Assembly (NCBI GenBank): GCA_025354885.1
Contig: JANXLY010000405.1
Coordinates: forward strand, 1-38,398
Reading direction: 5' to 3'
DNA from: Acidobacteriota bacterium
Lineage (GTDB): Bacteria; Acidobacteriota; Terriglobia; Bryobacterales; Bryobacteraceae
DNA length: 38,398 bases
Positions within the stretch are counted from its first letter, which is position 1; each line of letters starts with the position of its first letter. The notes under the pieces were generated by a model. That model had not been told where the DNA came from. It did not search any database and saw only the letters and a list, made by a program, of their open reading frames with translations. The translations under genes were made by a program, and so were the position numbers. This document shows, one piece after another, positions 6,519-14,668 of the stretch.

Positions 6519-9083
6519 TTGACCGAGAGCCCTCAAATCAAGATCCTCGCCGGTCCGCCCGCCAGCGGTAAGAGCACTCGTTTGCTCTCAACACTCAAAG
6601 ATGCGCTAAAGCGTCGCAGCTGGTCCATTCGCCTCCTCGTTCCCTCGGCAACTATGGCCGAACACATCCGCAACCAACTCGCCCGTGAGGGCTTTCTGCT
6701 GCGGAAGACAACAGTCACAACTCTTTCTCATTTCATCGACGAGTTCTACCTTGTTGCGCCAGTTCCCGACGCCGCCCGCCTGGAATCCATGATTGTGACC
6801 CTTCTCGAAGCGCATTGCCCCGCTGACTACGAGGCTGTGTCCACGCAGCCAGGCTTCATTCGACACCTTGCTGGAGCGTTTGAGTCTCTATCTCTCGCCG
6901 GCGTGCGGCCGCAACAACTCGAAGGTGCATTACGCAATGTCTATGAACGTACCCTTGCCGCGCTTGCAGACGCCAAGCTCGCCTTGCGAGGGCATCGCCT
7001 TGCAAATTTCAGTGCTGCTCTGCCAAACACCGGGCTCAAAGGCGTTTCAGGCCTGCTTCTCGATGGATTCTTCAGCTTCTCCAATACGGAACTCGACCTC
7101 ATCCATGCACTAGGCAGGCTTGTCCCTGTTCAACTCGCACTTCCAGATGGCCCGCATCTCGCCGGATGGCAAGCACAGATCGAGCGCTTGCCAGAACAGT
7201 TCCGCCAACCCAGGCTTCATACTCTCGTTGCTGCTGATCGCGCTCAGGAAACTCTGCTCATCGCCCAACGGATCCTGACTCTCGCAGAGCAAGGCGTGGA
7301 GCTTCGCCGCATCGGTGTATTGTTGCGCAATCCAGCCGCCTACGCCCCGCTTCTCGAAACTACCTTTGCCCGACTCAGCATTCCTTCGCGTTCCTACCTC
7401 GGACTTCCCTTGACTGCACACCCGGTCACGTCCTTCCATCGCGACTTTCTCGCCGCCGTCGACTCCGATTGGGATAACGGCCTCCTCCTCATCGCAATGC
7501 GCTGGCGCTTCACCGGCCTTGGTGGTACTGCCGCAGGCGATGAACTTGAGCTCAAGGTTAGAGCTGACCTGCCGACCACTGGCCTCGGCTGGTTCCCCCA
7601 ATTACGGCCCTTTGAGCATTGGCCCAAGCTACGTCTTCCGCCGATGGAGGCTGCGGCACAACTTCAGGGCATCGCCTCACTGCTCGAAGTTCCGTTGCAA
7701 TTGAACGAGGATCTGGAGACCGCCTGGGAATGGCATCAGCGGGCCTCGGCAATCGCCTTTCTCCATAAGACTCTTGCTCAGACAGCCCAGACGATGGACT
7801 CCGATACTCCCATATCCTTTTCCGAACTGTGGCGTGCCTCAGAGGCAAATCTCGCCGGACAAACACTCCACGAGCGTGACACGCGGCGTAACGTTGTCCA
7901 CCTTATGGACTTGTTTGAAGGTCGGCAATGGGACCTCGATTACGTATTTGCTCCCGGCATGGCCGAAGGAGAATTTCCGCAACGCTTTTCCCCCGATCCG
8001 CTTCTCACCGAATCGCTCAAAAAGTCCTTCGGCATGAAAACGCTCGAGGACCGCCAGGCCGAAGAACACTTTCTCTACGAGATGCTTTTGACTCGCGCCA
8101 GCAAAGAAATTACACTCACCTGTCCTCGAGTCAACGACAAGGGCGATCCTGTTTTGCCGTCGATGCTTCTGGCATCCAACCAAATACGTTCTGCCCCTTC
8201 CTGTGCCGTCGCCATACCCGCTTCCGCCTTCACAGAATCCACCGGTCAACTTCAACGCAATTACCGCCCGGCTCGCCCCTGGAGTGCAAGCGAATTTGAA
8301 TCCTATCTCGCCTGTCCCTGGAAGCACTTTGCTGCCCGCGGCCTGAATCTTCAGGGACTTCCCGTCTCGCCTGCCGAACGTCTCAATCCGATTCTACTCG
8401 GCACCGTCGCCCACACTGCCATCAAGATCTGGACTCAGGACACTTCCCGCAACATCGAACATATTGGCGAGCGCGAACTGGAACGCGCCTGCCGTCAGGA
8501 ACGTGCAAGCCCGGGATATCACTACGAGCGGGAACGCATCAACCTGCTGCGCAATCTGAGACTCTATGCCCGCAACGCGCCGCCCGTCCCGGCCGGGTGG
8601 CAGGCTTTTCTCGAGCAGCACTTCAGCGTCGAACTCAAAGATGGTCCTACCGTTCGAGGGCAAATCGATCGCTATGATCGCAGCCCCGCGGGCGAAGTCC
8701 ACGCTTATGACTACAAGTATTCAAAGGCAATTGGGCTCGACGAAAAGTACCCCATCCAGGGTGCACTTTATGCAATAGCACTTGGCCAGAATCCTCTGGT
8801 CGAAAGAGTCTCCCGCTTCAGTTTCATCGCCCTGCGCGAAGGAGCTCAACCTTCTGTAGTAGAAGGGGAAGCTCTCAAGAACAGCATCAGGATGGCCGAA
8901 GCCGAGATCCAGCGAATCGTCGGTGATGTCCGCGCCGGTCTTGCGCCTGTCCTTCCGAAAAATCCAGACAATTGCGACTATTGCGACTTCCACGATGCCT
9001 GTCGTATTCGTACCCGAATTGCCGATGAAGAAGCCCCGGTCTTCACTGCCGAGGCGGCAAACGCCGAGGGCTCCGAGGCATGA
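6519..9083 (+). CDS. addB: AddB-like helicase/nuclease subunit with PD-(D/E)XK domain and Fe-S cluster
   Basis: Subunit of an AddAB-type double-strand-break resection enzyme. The N-terminus has a P-loop (AGPPASGKST, 11-20) but no full set of SF1 helicase motifs, as in AddB. The C-terminal RecB-family nuclease shows GTVAH (His632), GQID (Asp717) and YDYKY (Asp731, Lys733), then QGALYAIAL. Four cysteines, Cys599, Cys819, Cys822 and Cys828 (C..CxxCx5C), match the 4Fe-4S staple of AddB. At 854 residues it is shorter than Bacillus AddB (about 1160). The start is a TTG with no strong ribosome site, suggesting coupling to the small gene ending nine bases upstream. The stop overlaps the AddA-like start by four bases (ATGA). 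Confidence 0.85.
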   Translation: MTESPQIKILAGPPASGKSTRLLSTLKDALKRRSWSIRLLVPSATMAEHIRNQLAREGFLLRKTTVTTLSHFIDEFYLVAPVPDAARLESMIVTLLEAHCPADYEAVSTQPGFIRHLAGAFESLSLAGVRPQQLEGALRNVYERTLAALADAKLALRGHRLANFSAALPNTGLKGVSGLLLDGFFSFSNTELDLIHALGRLVPVQLALPDGPHLAGWQAQIERLPEQFRQPRLHTLVAADRAQETLLIAQRILTLAEQGVELRRIGVLLRNPAAYAPLLETTFARLSIPSRSYLGLPLTAHPVTSFHRDFLAAVDSDWDNGLLLIAMRWRFTGLGGTAAGDELELKVRADLPTTGLGWFPQLRPFEHWPKLRLPPMEAAAQLQGIASLLEVPLQLNEDLETAWEWHQRASAIAFLHKTLAQTAQTMDSDTPISFSELWRASEANLAGQTLHERDTRRNVVHLMDLFEGRQWDLDYVFAPGMAEGEFPQRFSPDPLLTESLKKSFGMKTLEDRQAEEHFLYEMLLTRASKEITLTCPRVNDKGDPVLPSMLLASNQIRSAPSCAVAIPASAFTESTGQLQRNYRPARPWSASEFESYLACPWKHFAARGLNLQGLPVSPAERLNPILLGTVAHTAIKIWTQDTSRNIEHIGERELERACRQERASPGYHYERERINLLRNLRLYARNAPPVPAGWQAFLEQHFSVELKDGPTVRGQIDRYDRSPAGEVHAYDYKYSKAIGLDEKYPIQGALYAIALGQNPLVERVSRFSFIALREGAQPSVVEGEALKNSIRMAEAEIQRIVGDVRAGLAPVLPKNPDNCDYCDFHDACRIRTRIADEEAPVFTAEAANAEGSEA

Positions 9084-12000
9084 AACTTACCCCGCAGCAG
9101 CACGCTGCAATTCATCGCATCGGACAGGACGTCTGTGTCATTGCCGGGCCTGGCAGCGGCAAAACCCGTGTGCTCGCCGAACGCTTCTCCTGGCTTGTCA
9201 CCGAGAAAGACATCTCCCCGCGCAATATCCTTGCGCTCACATTTACCGATAAGGCTTCGAGCGAAATCAAGGATCGAGTCGCCAAGACTCTCAGCGTCCG
9301 CGCTCCGCATCTTGCTGCCGAAGTCGAACTCGCCCCCATCTCCACTTTCCACAGTCTTTGCGCGCGCATTCTTAAAGAATTTTCGATCGCTGCAGGGATC
9401 GATCCTGCAACCGAACTGTGGGATGAACGCATCGCTTCTGCCGAACTTCACGCCAGCGCCGAAAGCGTTCTAAACGACGCCGCTCGCAACGAAAAAGCTG
9501 CTTTGCGAAGTCTGTTCACAACCTGGAACACCACCAACCTTGTTCCGGATCTCTGTGGACTCTACCAGAAAATCCTCTCGCTCTCCGATGAGTTTCCCGG
9601 CCCGGGCCAACCCCTCAATCTTCCTGGTTTGTTAGCCGATTTCATCGCCCTCGGTGAAGATGTCTATGGTGCAAAAGCTACAACGCCCATCTCACAGAGC
9701 TTCCATGAAAAGTTTCGCGAACGATTCACAGAATTTCGCCAGCTTGGCTTCGACCCGAGATGGGATCACATCGCCGCAATCGACAGCTTTCCTAAACGTG
9801 GCAACCTTCCCAAGGGCATCAAGGAGCCGGCCAAGCTCTTCTATGATTATTTCCCGCAAATTTCATCCCTGCTCGTTTCGGCTTTGGTCAGCCCTGAGCG
9901 CAATTACCTGATCGAGATCCTGCGTCGTATTGAAGCGGATTTCGAGCAGCGCAAGATCGCTGCAGCCCGCATGGACTTCCACGACCTCGAACACCGCAGC
10001 ATCCGTCTTTTGCGCAGCAATCCGCGTGTTCGAGAAGAACTCCAGCGCCGCTTCGAACACATTCTGATGGATGAGATGCAGGACACCAACCCGATCCAGT
10101 GGAAGCTGCTGGAACTCATCCGCACCCCCGCCAACTTCTTCGCAGTTGGCGACGTCAACCAGAGCATTTACGGTTTTCGCTTTGCCGCTCCCGTCGAGTT
10201 CATCGCCTATCGCGACAGCATTGCTGAATCGGGCGGCGAGATCGATTTCCTCGGAGATAACTTTCGCAGTCGTGCCGAGATCCTCTCTTTTACAGCAACC
10301 GTCTCAAACGGCCTGCATGGAATCGAACCCACTCAACTCCGGGCCGGCCGCAATTTCACAACCCAAAACGCAGCAGTTTCGCTCCATTCCTTTGAGCGGC
10401 ACGAAGATGAGTTTCGCTGGATCGCTGAGGAAGTCTCGGCGCTAAAGGATAATTTTATTGTCGAGCCCAAAGATGGCGCGCCGCTCAGACGCCTTGCACT
10501 CAGCGATATCGCCATTCTCTGCCGCACTTCCTCAAAGGCCGAAGCAATCGCCGCTACTCTTGCTGACCACAACTTCGCTTACACCCTCGGTGGTGGCCGC
10601 AAATTCTACGACACACAAGAAGTCGCTGATCTTATCTGCTACCTCGAAGTCCTCGCAAATCCCACCAACACGATTGCTCTTGCCGCTGTTCTGCGCAGCC
10701 CTCTCGTTGGCCTCAGTGACGATCAACTCCTCGAAAACTACATCGATCCCAATTTCAACAGGCGTCTCGAATCCCAGCGCAAACGACTCGATGCCGTTCC
10801 CCCAGACCGCCTGCTTGTCGAAGTGCTGGACGCTTCCGGTTACGCCAACACACTCAACCCCGGAGCCAGCGCCAACGTCGAAAAATTTCTCCGTATTGTT
10901 CGCGAGCAGTGGCAAATTGGCCCCAGCAACATCCGTGCCTTTGTGGACGAGATGCAGTCTATGCGCCAGGCTGCGCAAGAGAAATCGGCACCGGTCGCAG
11001 ACTCAGGCCAAGCGATACAAATCCTCACAGTGCATGCATCCAAAGGCCTCGAGTTCCCCGTTGTCTTCGTCGCCGGTGCTTACTTCAGCACGCCAGCAAA
11101 CAGGGCCACGCTCAGCTTCGCGCCGCCCAATCGGGTGGGCGTTCGATGGACCAATCCCATCAATGGCAAACCACTACCAGATCGTCCGGCAAGCTTGATC
11201 GCCGCCGAACAGAAGGAAGAAGAGGAAAAGGAACTCCAGCGCCAGCTTTACGTCGCACTGACCAGGGCAGAGCAAAAGCTGTACGTCTCCTGGGCCGGCA
11301 AGCAGAAGCGCGGCTGGCTCAAATATCTCGATGCCCATAAAGATCTAAGCTACCCGGAGGGCGATGAATTGCAATTACTCCAAGCAGGAGAGGCGCAGCC
11401 GCTTCCCTCTTCGCCTCTCCTGCTTCGGCCCCTTCCCCGCCAGCCTCTGATTCTGTCTTCTTCTACTCCAACCGACATCGCGAAGTTTGCAAACTGCCCT
11501 CGCAGGTTTTTTCTGGATCGCCTGGCAAATCTGCAGACCCTTCCTTCTGCGACGACACCTCTTGACTTCACCGATCCCGACGAAGAAGACCCAGCACCGG
11601 GTGCAACTGACCTGGGTACTGCCGTTCACCAGATCCTCGGGAGACAAACGGTTGATGAAGATTTCCCGGAAGCGAGATCTCTTGCGCAAGTGTTTCTCGA
11701 TAGCCCCCTGGCCAAGCGCGCGAATGATGCAAGATGGATCGAGCGCGAATTCGATTTCGTTTATTCGCTCGAAGACCTGGTCCTGCAAGGGCAAATCGAC
11801 CTCTCTTTTGAAGAGGCAAACGGAGAGATCACGATCATCGATTACAAGACCGATCACGTCGCTTCCCATCGCTACGATATGCAATTGGCGTTTTACCGCG
11901 AAGCCATTGCCAAGCTCTACCCCGGCCAATCCATCCGCAGCTATCTGTACTTCCTGCGTACCAATCAGGTAATCGAGGCCACGCTGCCTATCGACCTAAA

Positions 12001-12112
12001 ACTGATCCGCCGCTTCCGCAGCGGCGAAGACTTCTCAACCAGAGAAGGCCCCCAGTGCGAGCGCTGCCCCCACCTGGCTAAAGCCTGCCCAGTTATTTCT
12101 ATTTCTTCCTGA
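9080..12112 (+). CDS. addA: AddA-like UvrD-family helicase with C-terminal RecB nuclease domain
   Basis: A 1010-residue SF1 helicase/exonuclease for recombinational repair. Helicase motifs occur in order: Walker A AGPGSGKTR (22-30), TFTDKASSEI, STFHSLCARIL, Walker B MDEMQD (330-335), GDVNQSIYGFR, DNFRSRAEIL, TVHASKGLEFPVVF and YVALTRAEQKLY. The nuclease domain has GTAVH (His850), GQID (Asp907) and IIDYKTD (Asp921, Lys923). Cys806, Cys993, Cys996 and Cys1003 form a C..CxxCx6C pattern like the Fe-S staple of the partner; Bacillus AddA lacks one, so this is unusual. The gene overlaps its partner by ATGA and ends before a perfect hairpin. A solitary UvrD-like name is possible, but the pair and nuclease domain favour AddA. 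Confidence 0.9.
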   Translation: MKLTPQQHAAIHRIGQDVCVIAGPGSGKTRVLAERFSWLVTEKDISPRNILALTFTDKASSEIKDRVAKTLSVRAPHLAAEVELAPISTFHSLCARILKEFSIAAGIDPATELWDERIASAELHASAESVLNDAARNEKAALRSLFTTWNTTNLVPDLCGLYQKILSLSDEFPGPGQPLNLPGLLADFIALGEDVYGAKATTPISQSFHEKFRERFTEFRQLGFDPRWDHIAAIDSFPKRGNLPKGIKEPAKLFYDYFPQISSLLVSALVSPERNYLIEILRRIEADFEQRKIAAARMDFHDLEHRSIRLLRSNPRVREELQRRFEHILMDEMQDTNPIQWKLLELIRTPANFFAVGDVNQSIYGFRFAAPVEFIAYRDSIAESGGEIDFLGDNFRSRAEILSFTATVSNGLHGIEPTQLRAGRNFTTQNAAVSLHSFERHEDEFRWIAEEVSALKDNFIVEPKDGAPLRRLALSDIAILCRTSSKAEAIAATLADHNFAYTLGGGRKFYDTQEVADLICYLEVLANPTNTIALAAVLRSPLVGLSDDQLLENYIDPNFNRRLESQRKRLDAVPPDRLLVEVLDASGYANTLNPGASANVEKFLRIVREQWQIGPSNIRAFVDEMQSMRQAAQEKSAPVADSGQAIQILTVHASKGLEFPVVFVAGAYFSTPANRATLSFAPPNRVGVRWTNPINGKPLPDRPASLIAAEQKEEEEKELQRQLYVALTRAEQKLYVSWAGKQKRGWLKYLDAHKDLSYPEGDELQLLQAGEAQPLPSSPLLLRPLPRQPLILSSSTPTDIAKFANCPRRFFLDRLANLQTLPSATTPLDFTDPDEEDPAPGATDLGTAVHQILGRQTVDEDFPEARSLAQVFLDSPLAKRANDARWIEREFDFVYSLEDLVLQGQIDLSFEEANGEITIIDYKTDHVASHRYDMQLAFYREAIAKLYPGQSIRSYLYFLRTNQVIEATLPIDLKLIRRFRSGEDFSTREGPQCERCPHLAKACPVISISS

Positions 12113-12298
12113 GCAATGGACAAAATAGCAATGTTGTGACCAGCTAGCACTGTCGTCCCAAGGACGACAGTGCTAGCTGAGTATAAATATTACAATCTGA
12201 AAAATCGCAAAAATCGTTATCTGTGGAGCATCAGAGTGCAAACAACTTATCAATAGCCCTCCGTGCCAACGCAACTGAGACCGTTCCGGTTATTTGGA
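12113..12298. other. Convergent intergenic region with hairpin
   Basis: The stretch between the end of the AddA-like gene and the end of the chaperone gene holds the hairpin at 12141-12179. About 110 AT-richer bases follow, in which I see no gene. Confidence 0.6.
12141..12179. terminator. Perfect 18-bp inverted repeat between convergent operons
   Basis: CAGCTAGCACTGTCGTCC (12141-12158) and its exact complement (12162-12179) surround the 3-base loop CAA. It sits between two convergent operons and could stop transcription from both sides, although no T-tract is present on either strand; an AT-rich stretch follows on the plus side. A REP-type palindrome of a repeat family is the alternative. 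Confidence 0.55.
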
Positions 12299-12799
12299 CT
12301 ACTTCTTCACTGCCACTCGCTTGATCACACGCCGCCCAATTTGTTTTTTCGCACTTAGCTTCACGTCCGTCGCGTCCACCGGCTTCCGCTTGATGAGCGG
12401 CAGCGGAGGAGGATTGAATTGCATGCGCTGAGCCAGGTTCTGTACAAGTTCCCGCACATAAGGCCAAGCCTGAAACACCGGTGTGCTCGCCTCAAAATAA
12501 CGCAACTCTTGCTCATCCGGAGTCTTGCCGGTGAAACGATACTCCAATCGAAACACGATCAAGATATCAAAGATTTTCTTACCCGAATCGCTCAGGCTAA
12601 ACACCTGAGTCTTCACATCCGACCAGAGGGAATCGTCTTTGATTCTAGTCTCGGACACCGATGGCTCGTAGCGTAATTCATACGGCCCAAAATCCTGGTC
12701 TTCCTTATTGATCCGCTCGCATTCGCAGCTCATCAGCAGTACTTCGCTCAACTCGCATCGCAATACTAATGGCTCGTTCAATTTGACAACTTTAGTCAT
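12299..12799 (-). CDS. SecB-like chaperone of a toxin-antitoxin-chaperone (TAC) system
   Basis: A 166-residue SecB-like protein and third gene of the TAC cassette. The strongest match to SecB is residues 111-139: FQAWPYVRELVQNL followed by a Pro/Leu-rich run lies where SecB has its LFPYARE...L.PxNF helix. The beta-strand-rich N-terminal half and Lys/Arg-rich tail also fit. In the characterised M. tuberculosis HigBA-Rv1957 system, such a chaperone binds and protects the antitoxin; the same role is inferred here. It follows the antitoxin by 12 bases, with a GAGGGAG box before its ATG. It is not the housekeeping SecB: the sequence is divergent and the gene context is toxin-antitoxin. Confidence 0.75.
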   Translation of the reverse strand: MTKVVKLNEPLVLRCELSEVLLMSCECERINKEDQDFGPYELRYEPSVSETRIKDDSLWSDVKTQVFSLSDSGKKIFDILIVFRLEYRFTGKTPDEQELRYFEASTPVFQAWPYVRELVQNLAQRMQFNPPPLPLIKRKPVDATDVKLSAKKQIGRRVIKRVAVKK

Positions 12800-12811
12800 T
12801 GCTCTCCCTCA

Positions 12812-13330
12812 TCAACACGTTTCTGCGAAGTCGGGGTTGTAATAAAAAGGCGGCAACGGCTTGTACGAACTTCTTGTATCTTCGCCGTGTGAAAACTGCA
12901 AATACGGCTGGCTCCAAACGAGACGACGATCTGTTTCGTTCATCTCCTTCGCATGCCTTCTCGCGTATTCCGGATCTAGAAACAGCCTCAGCAGTTTGTC
13001 CATTGCCGCGTCTTGAATCTTTCCCAGTTCCCAGCGTTTGATGCTGGCGGATCCGGCTCCAGTCTTCATCGCCAATTCAGACTGGCTCCATCCCATTTCC
13101 CTACGCATGCGCTTGATTTCTTCGCTAGTCAACAAACCGTGCTTCTCGCGAAACTGATCGGCCAGCAGCCGCATGAAGGTCTGGACCTGACCTGCTCCAA
13201 TTGTTTTATAGCCACATTTCGGGCATACCAATGCCGGGCAATTAACGGAAAAGGTTTCCCCCTGGATCTCCCCCTCCAACTCGGCACTTTTCGTTTCCAG
13301 CTCAGCCTTTCGGCACTTGATGCATAGCAT
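12812..13330 (-). CDS. MqsA-type zinc/HTH antitoxin with C-terminal extension
   Basis: A 172-residue antitoxin. The N-terminal zinc module has Cys3, Cys6 (CIKC), Cys36 and Cys39 (CPKCGY), the same spacing as E. coli MqsA (3, 6, 37, 40). An XRE-type helix-turn-helix at about 68-115 (LTSEEIKRMRREMGWSQSEL, then ASIKRWELGK) would bind the operon's operator. After the HTH there is a 40-residue tail, rich in Trp, Tyr, Phe and Pro (WSQPYLQF, PLPPFYYNPDF), that E. coli MqsA lacks; it resembles the chaperone-addiction (ChAD) tails of TAC antitoxins. The ATG is one base after the toxin stop and has an AGGAG box nine bases upstream, so translation is coupled. Confidence 0.85.
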   Translation of the reverse strand: MLCIKCRKAELETKSAELEGEIQGETFSVNCPALVCPKCGYKTIGAGQVQTFMRLLADQFREKHGLLTSEEIKRMRREMGWSQSELAMKTGAGSASIKRWELGKIQDAAMDKLLRLFLDPEYARRHAKEMNETDRRLVWSQPYLQFSHGEDTRSSYKPLPPFYYNPDFAETC

Positions 13331-13331
13331 G

Positions 13332-13745
13332 TTAACTTCTCCTCTTCGGGGCAGACGGCCTGTCCACGTGCAAACTCACGATGGAAAGCCCAGGCCCGTT
13401 CTCGTTAGTCAGATCGACAAATTTCAAATACACTCGCCGCCCAAAGTGATCGGAATCCCAGCAAAATGCAAAGAGCTCTTTTTGTTCGATCCCCTCTTCG
13501 TAGGCTCTGAGGGGAGGATGCGAACCTGCATACTGCTTGCTGCGAATTTCCGCTAAAGCGGCAGCCAATCCAAGCTGAATATCTTCATCTCTAAACAGAT
13601 TCAGTTCTACGAGATCCGTGTAAACCTTATCCGGCCGCAGGAACGAATACTGCCTGTCAGCCACCGCCAATCTGGCGGCCGCCAACTTCCCGCTAATTTC
13701 CTTATCGGTCGGTCTCCACAGCCTCACTAGTGTAGACGGTATCAA
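13332..13745 (-). CDS. MqsR-like mRNA interferase toxin of the TAC system
   Basis: A 137-residue protein resembling MqsR, a RelE/YoeB-fold ribonuclease. The DLVELNLFRDEDIQLGLAAAL segment, the following SKQYAGSHPP (compare DFYKS of MqsR) and RVYLKFVDL (compare QVYLKITV, with the catalytic Tyr-Lys pair) align in order, ending in LSIVSLHVDRP. It is longer than E. coli MqsR (98 residues), chiefly at the N-terminus. Gene order toxin-antitoxin-chaperone, with one base between toxin and antitoxin, supports the call. No ATG exists near the 5' end: the start is TTG at 13745, lying within a palindrome, or GTG at 13727; neither has a ribosome binding site, so a leaderless message is likely. Confidence 0.72.
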   Translation of the reverse strand: MIPSTLVRLWRPTDKEISGKLAAARLAVADRQYSFLRPDKVYTDLVELNLFRDEDIQLGLAAALAEIRSKQYAGSHPPLRAYEEGIEQKELFAFCWDSDHFGRRVYLKFVDLTNENGPGLSIVSLHVDRPSAPKRRS

Positions 13746-13752
13746 ATGATAC
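13739..13752. promoter_or_regulatory. Candidate TAC operator palindrome
   Basis: GTATCA-AA-TGATAC is a perfect 6+6 inverted repeat covering the TTG start of the toxin. A TTGACG box on the minus strand lies 17 bases from TACCGT, a weak promoter fit that would place the palindrome between -35 and -10. An autorepressor site for the MqsA-like antitoxin is the natural reading (inference). Confidence 0.5.
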
Positions 13753-13780
13753 TAGTTTCGTCAATCAAAATTTAATTCTC

Positions 13781-14668
13781 CTACTTCCGCCGAAACTCCT
13801 CCAGCACCCACTTCGGCTCATCCGGCTCAAATTTCAGCGCCATCCCCAGCCCCACTCCCCAGCGGTGCAACCACGAAATTCCATTCGTCCCCACATAGCC
13901 ATCCTTCATCCGGTACGCCTCATCCTTCAACGCCTCTTCCAGCGTCACAAACTGATACCCGCGTCGCCTCAACATCGCCAGCACCTCCCCCATCGCATCG
14001 GCATTCAACTGGTTCGCATGCAACAGCAGCACCTGCGGAAACTCCCGTCCCACCACCTCCACGCTCTTCTTCTCAAAGAACGCAAAGACCTCATCCAGAT
14101 ACCGCACATACTCTTCCCTCACCCGCTTCGGATCCTTCGAAGTTGTATACACACGAGCGAACATCCAATCGGAATTATCAACCGTCACCGGCGCAACCAT
14201 ATAACCCTGCTCCGCGAGAAACCGCGCCAACCCCTGCTTGGTCTCCTCATCCTTCCCCACATGCAAAAACGGATGCCGGAAGTATCGCGACTGACTTCCC
14301 CCGCGAGCCCGCCGAATCGCTGGTTCCGCAAGTAAAATATCGGCCTCGTACTCTGCTAAGGAAACCTTGTTTAGATCGGGATGCGAAAAGGTGTGATTGC
14401 CCAATTCCGCACCTTGCCGGCGCCACATCCCCAGCAATTCCGCCAACCCGCTTTCCCCAAATTCCCGCTCCTGTCTCGGATTCACAAACGCAGCTACTGG
14501 CACTCCCTCAATGGCCCTCATCAACTTCATCGTCATGACTCTCACATCACTGAATTTCCGCACCCCGCCCTCATCCCCGCCGCGCGGCAAATCATCAAAG
14601 CTAATCGCTACTTGGCGTGTCTGGCCCCAAACCATTCCCACGAAAAGCATCGCAATCGCCAGCCTCAA
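13781..14668 (-). CDS. Secreted polysaccharide deacetylase family protein (NodB domain)
   Basis: A 295-residue CE4-type deacetylase that would remove acetyl groups from an extracytoplasmic polysaccharide such as peptidoglycan or chitin-like glycans. A signal peptide spans about 1-15 (MRLAIAMLFVGMVWG). Catalytic motifs are AISFDDLP (Asp25, Asp26), GNHTFSHPDLN (His92, His96), YFRHPF (Arg131, Pro133) and LLLHANQLN. The start is TTG at 14668, overlapping the stop of the ThiS-like gene as TTGA; an internal ATG at 14650 would truncate the signal peptide. The natural substrate is unknown. Confidence 0.88.
   Translation of the reverse strand: MRLAIAMLFVGMVWGQTRQVAISFDDLPRGGDEGGVRKFSDVRVMTMKLMRAIEGVPVAAFVNPRQEREFGESGLAELLGMWRRQGAELGNHTFSHPDLNKVSLAEYEADILLAEPAIRRARGGSQSRYFRHPFLHVGKDEETKQGLARFLAEQGYMVAPVTVDNSDWMFARVYTTSKDPKRVREEYVRYLDEVFAFFEKKSVEVVGREFPQVLLLHANQLNADAMGEVLAMLRRRGYQFVTLEEALKDEAYRMKDGYVGTNGISWLHRWGVGLGMALKFEPDEPKWVLEEFRRK

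Noticed and set aside
12231-12467. 78-residue minus frame overlapping the chaperone gene
   Set aside because: It overlaps the SecB-like gene in another frame and has no support.
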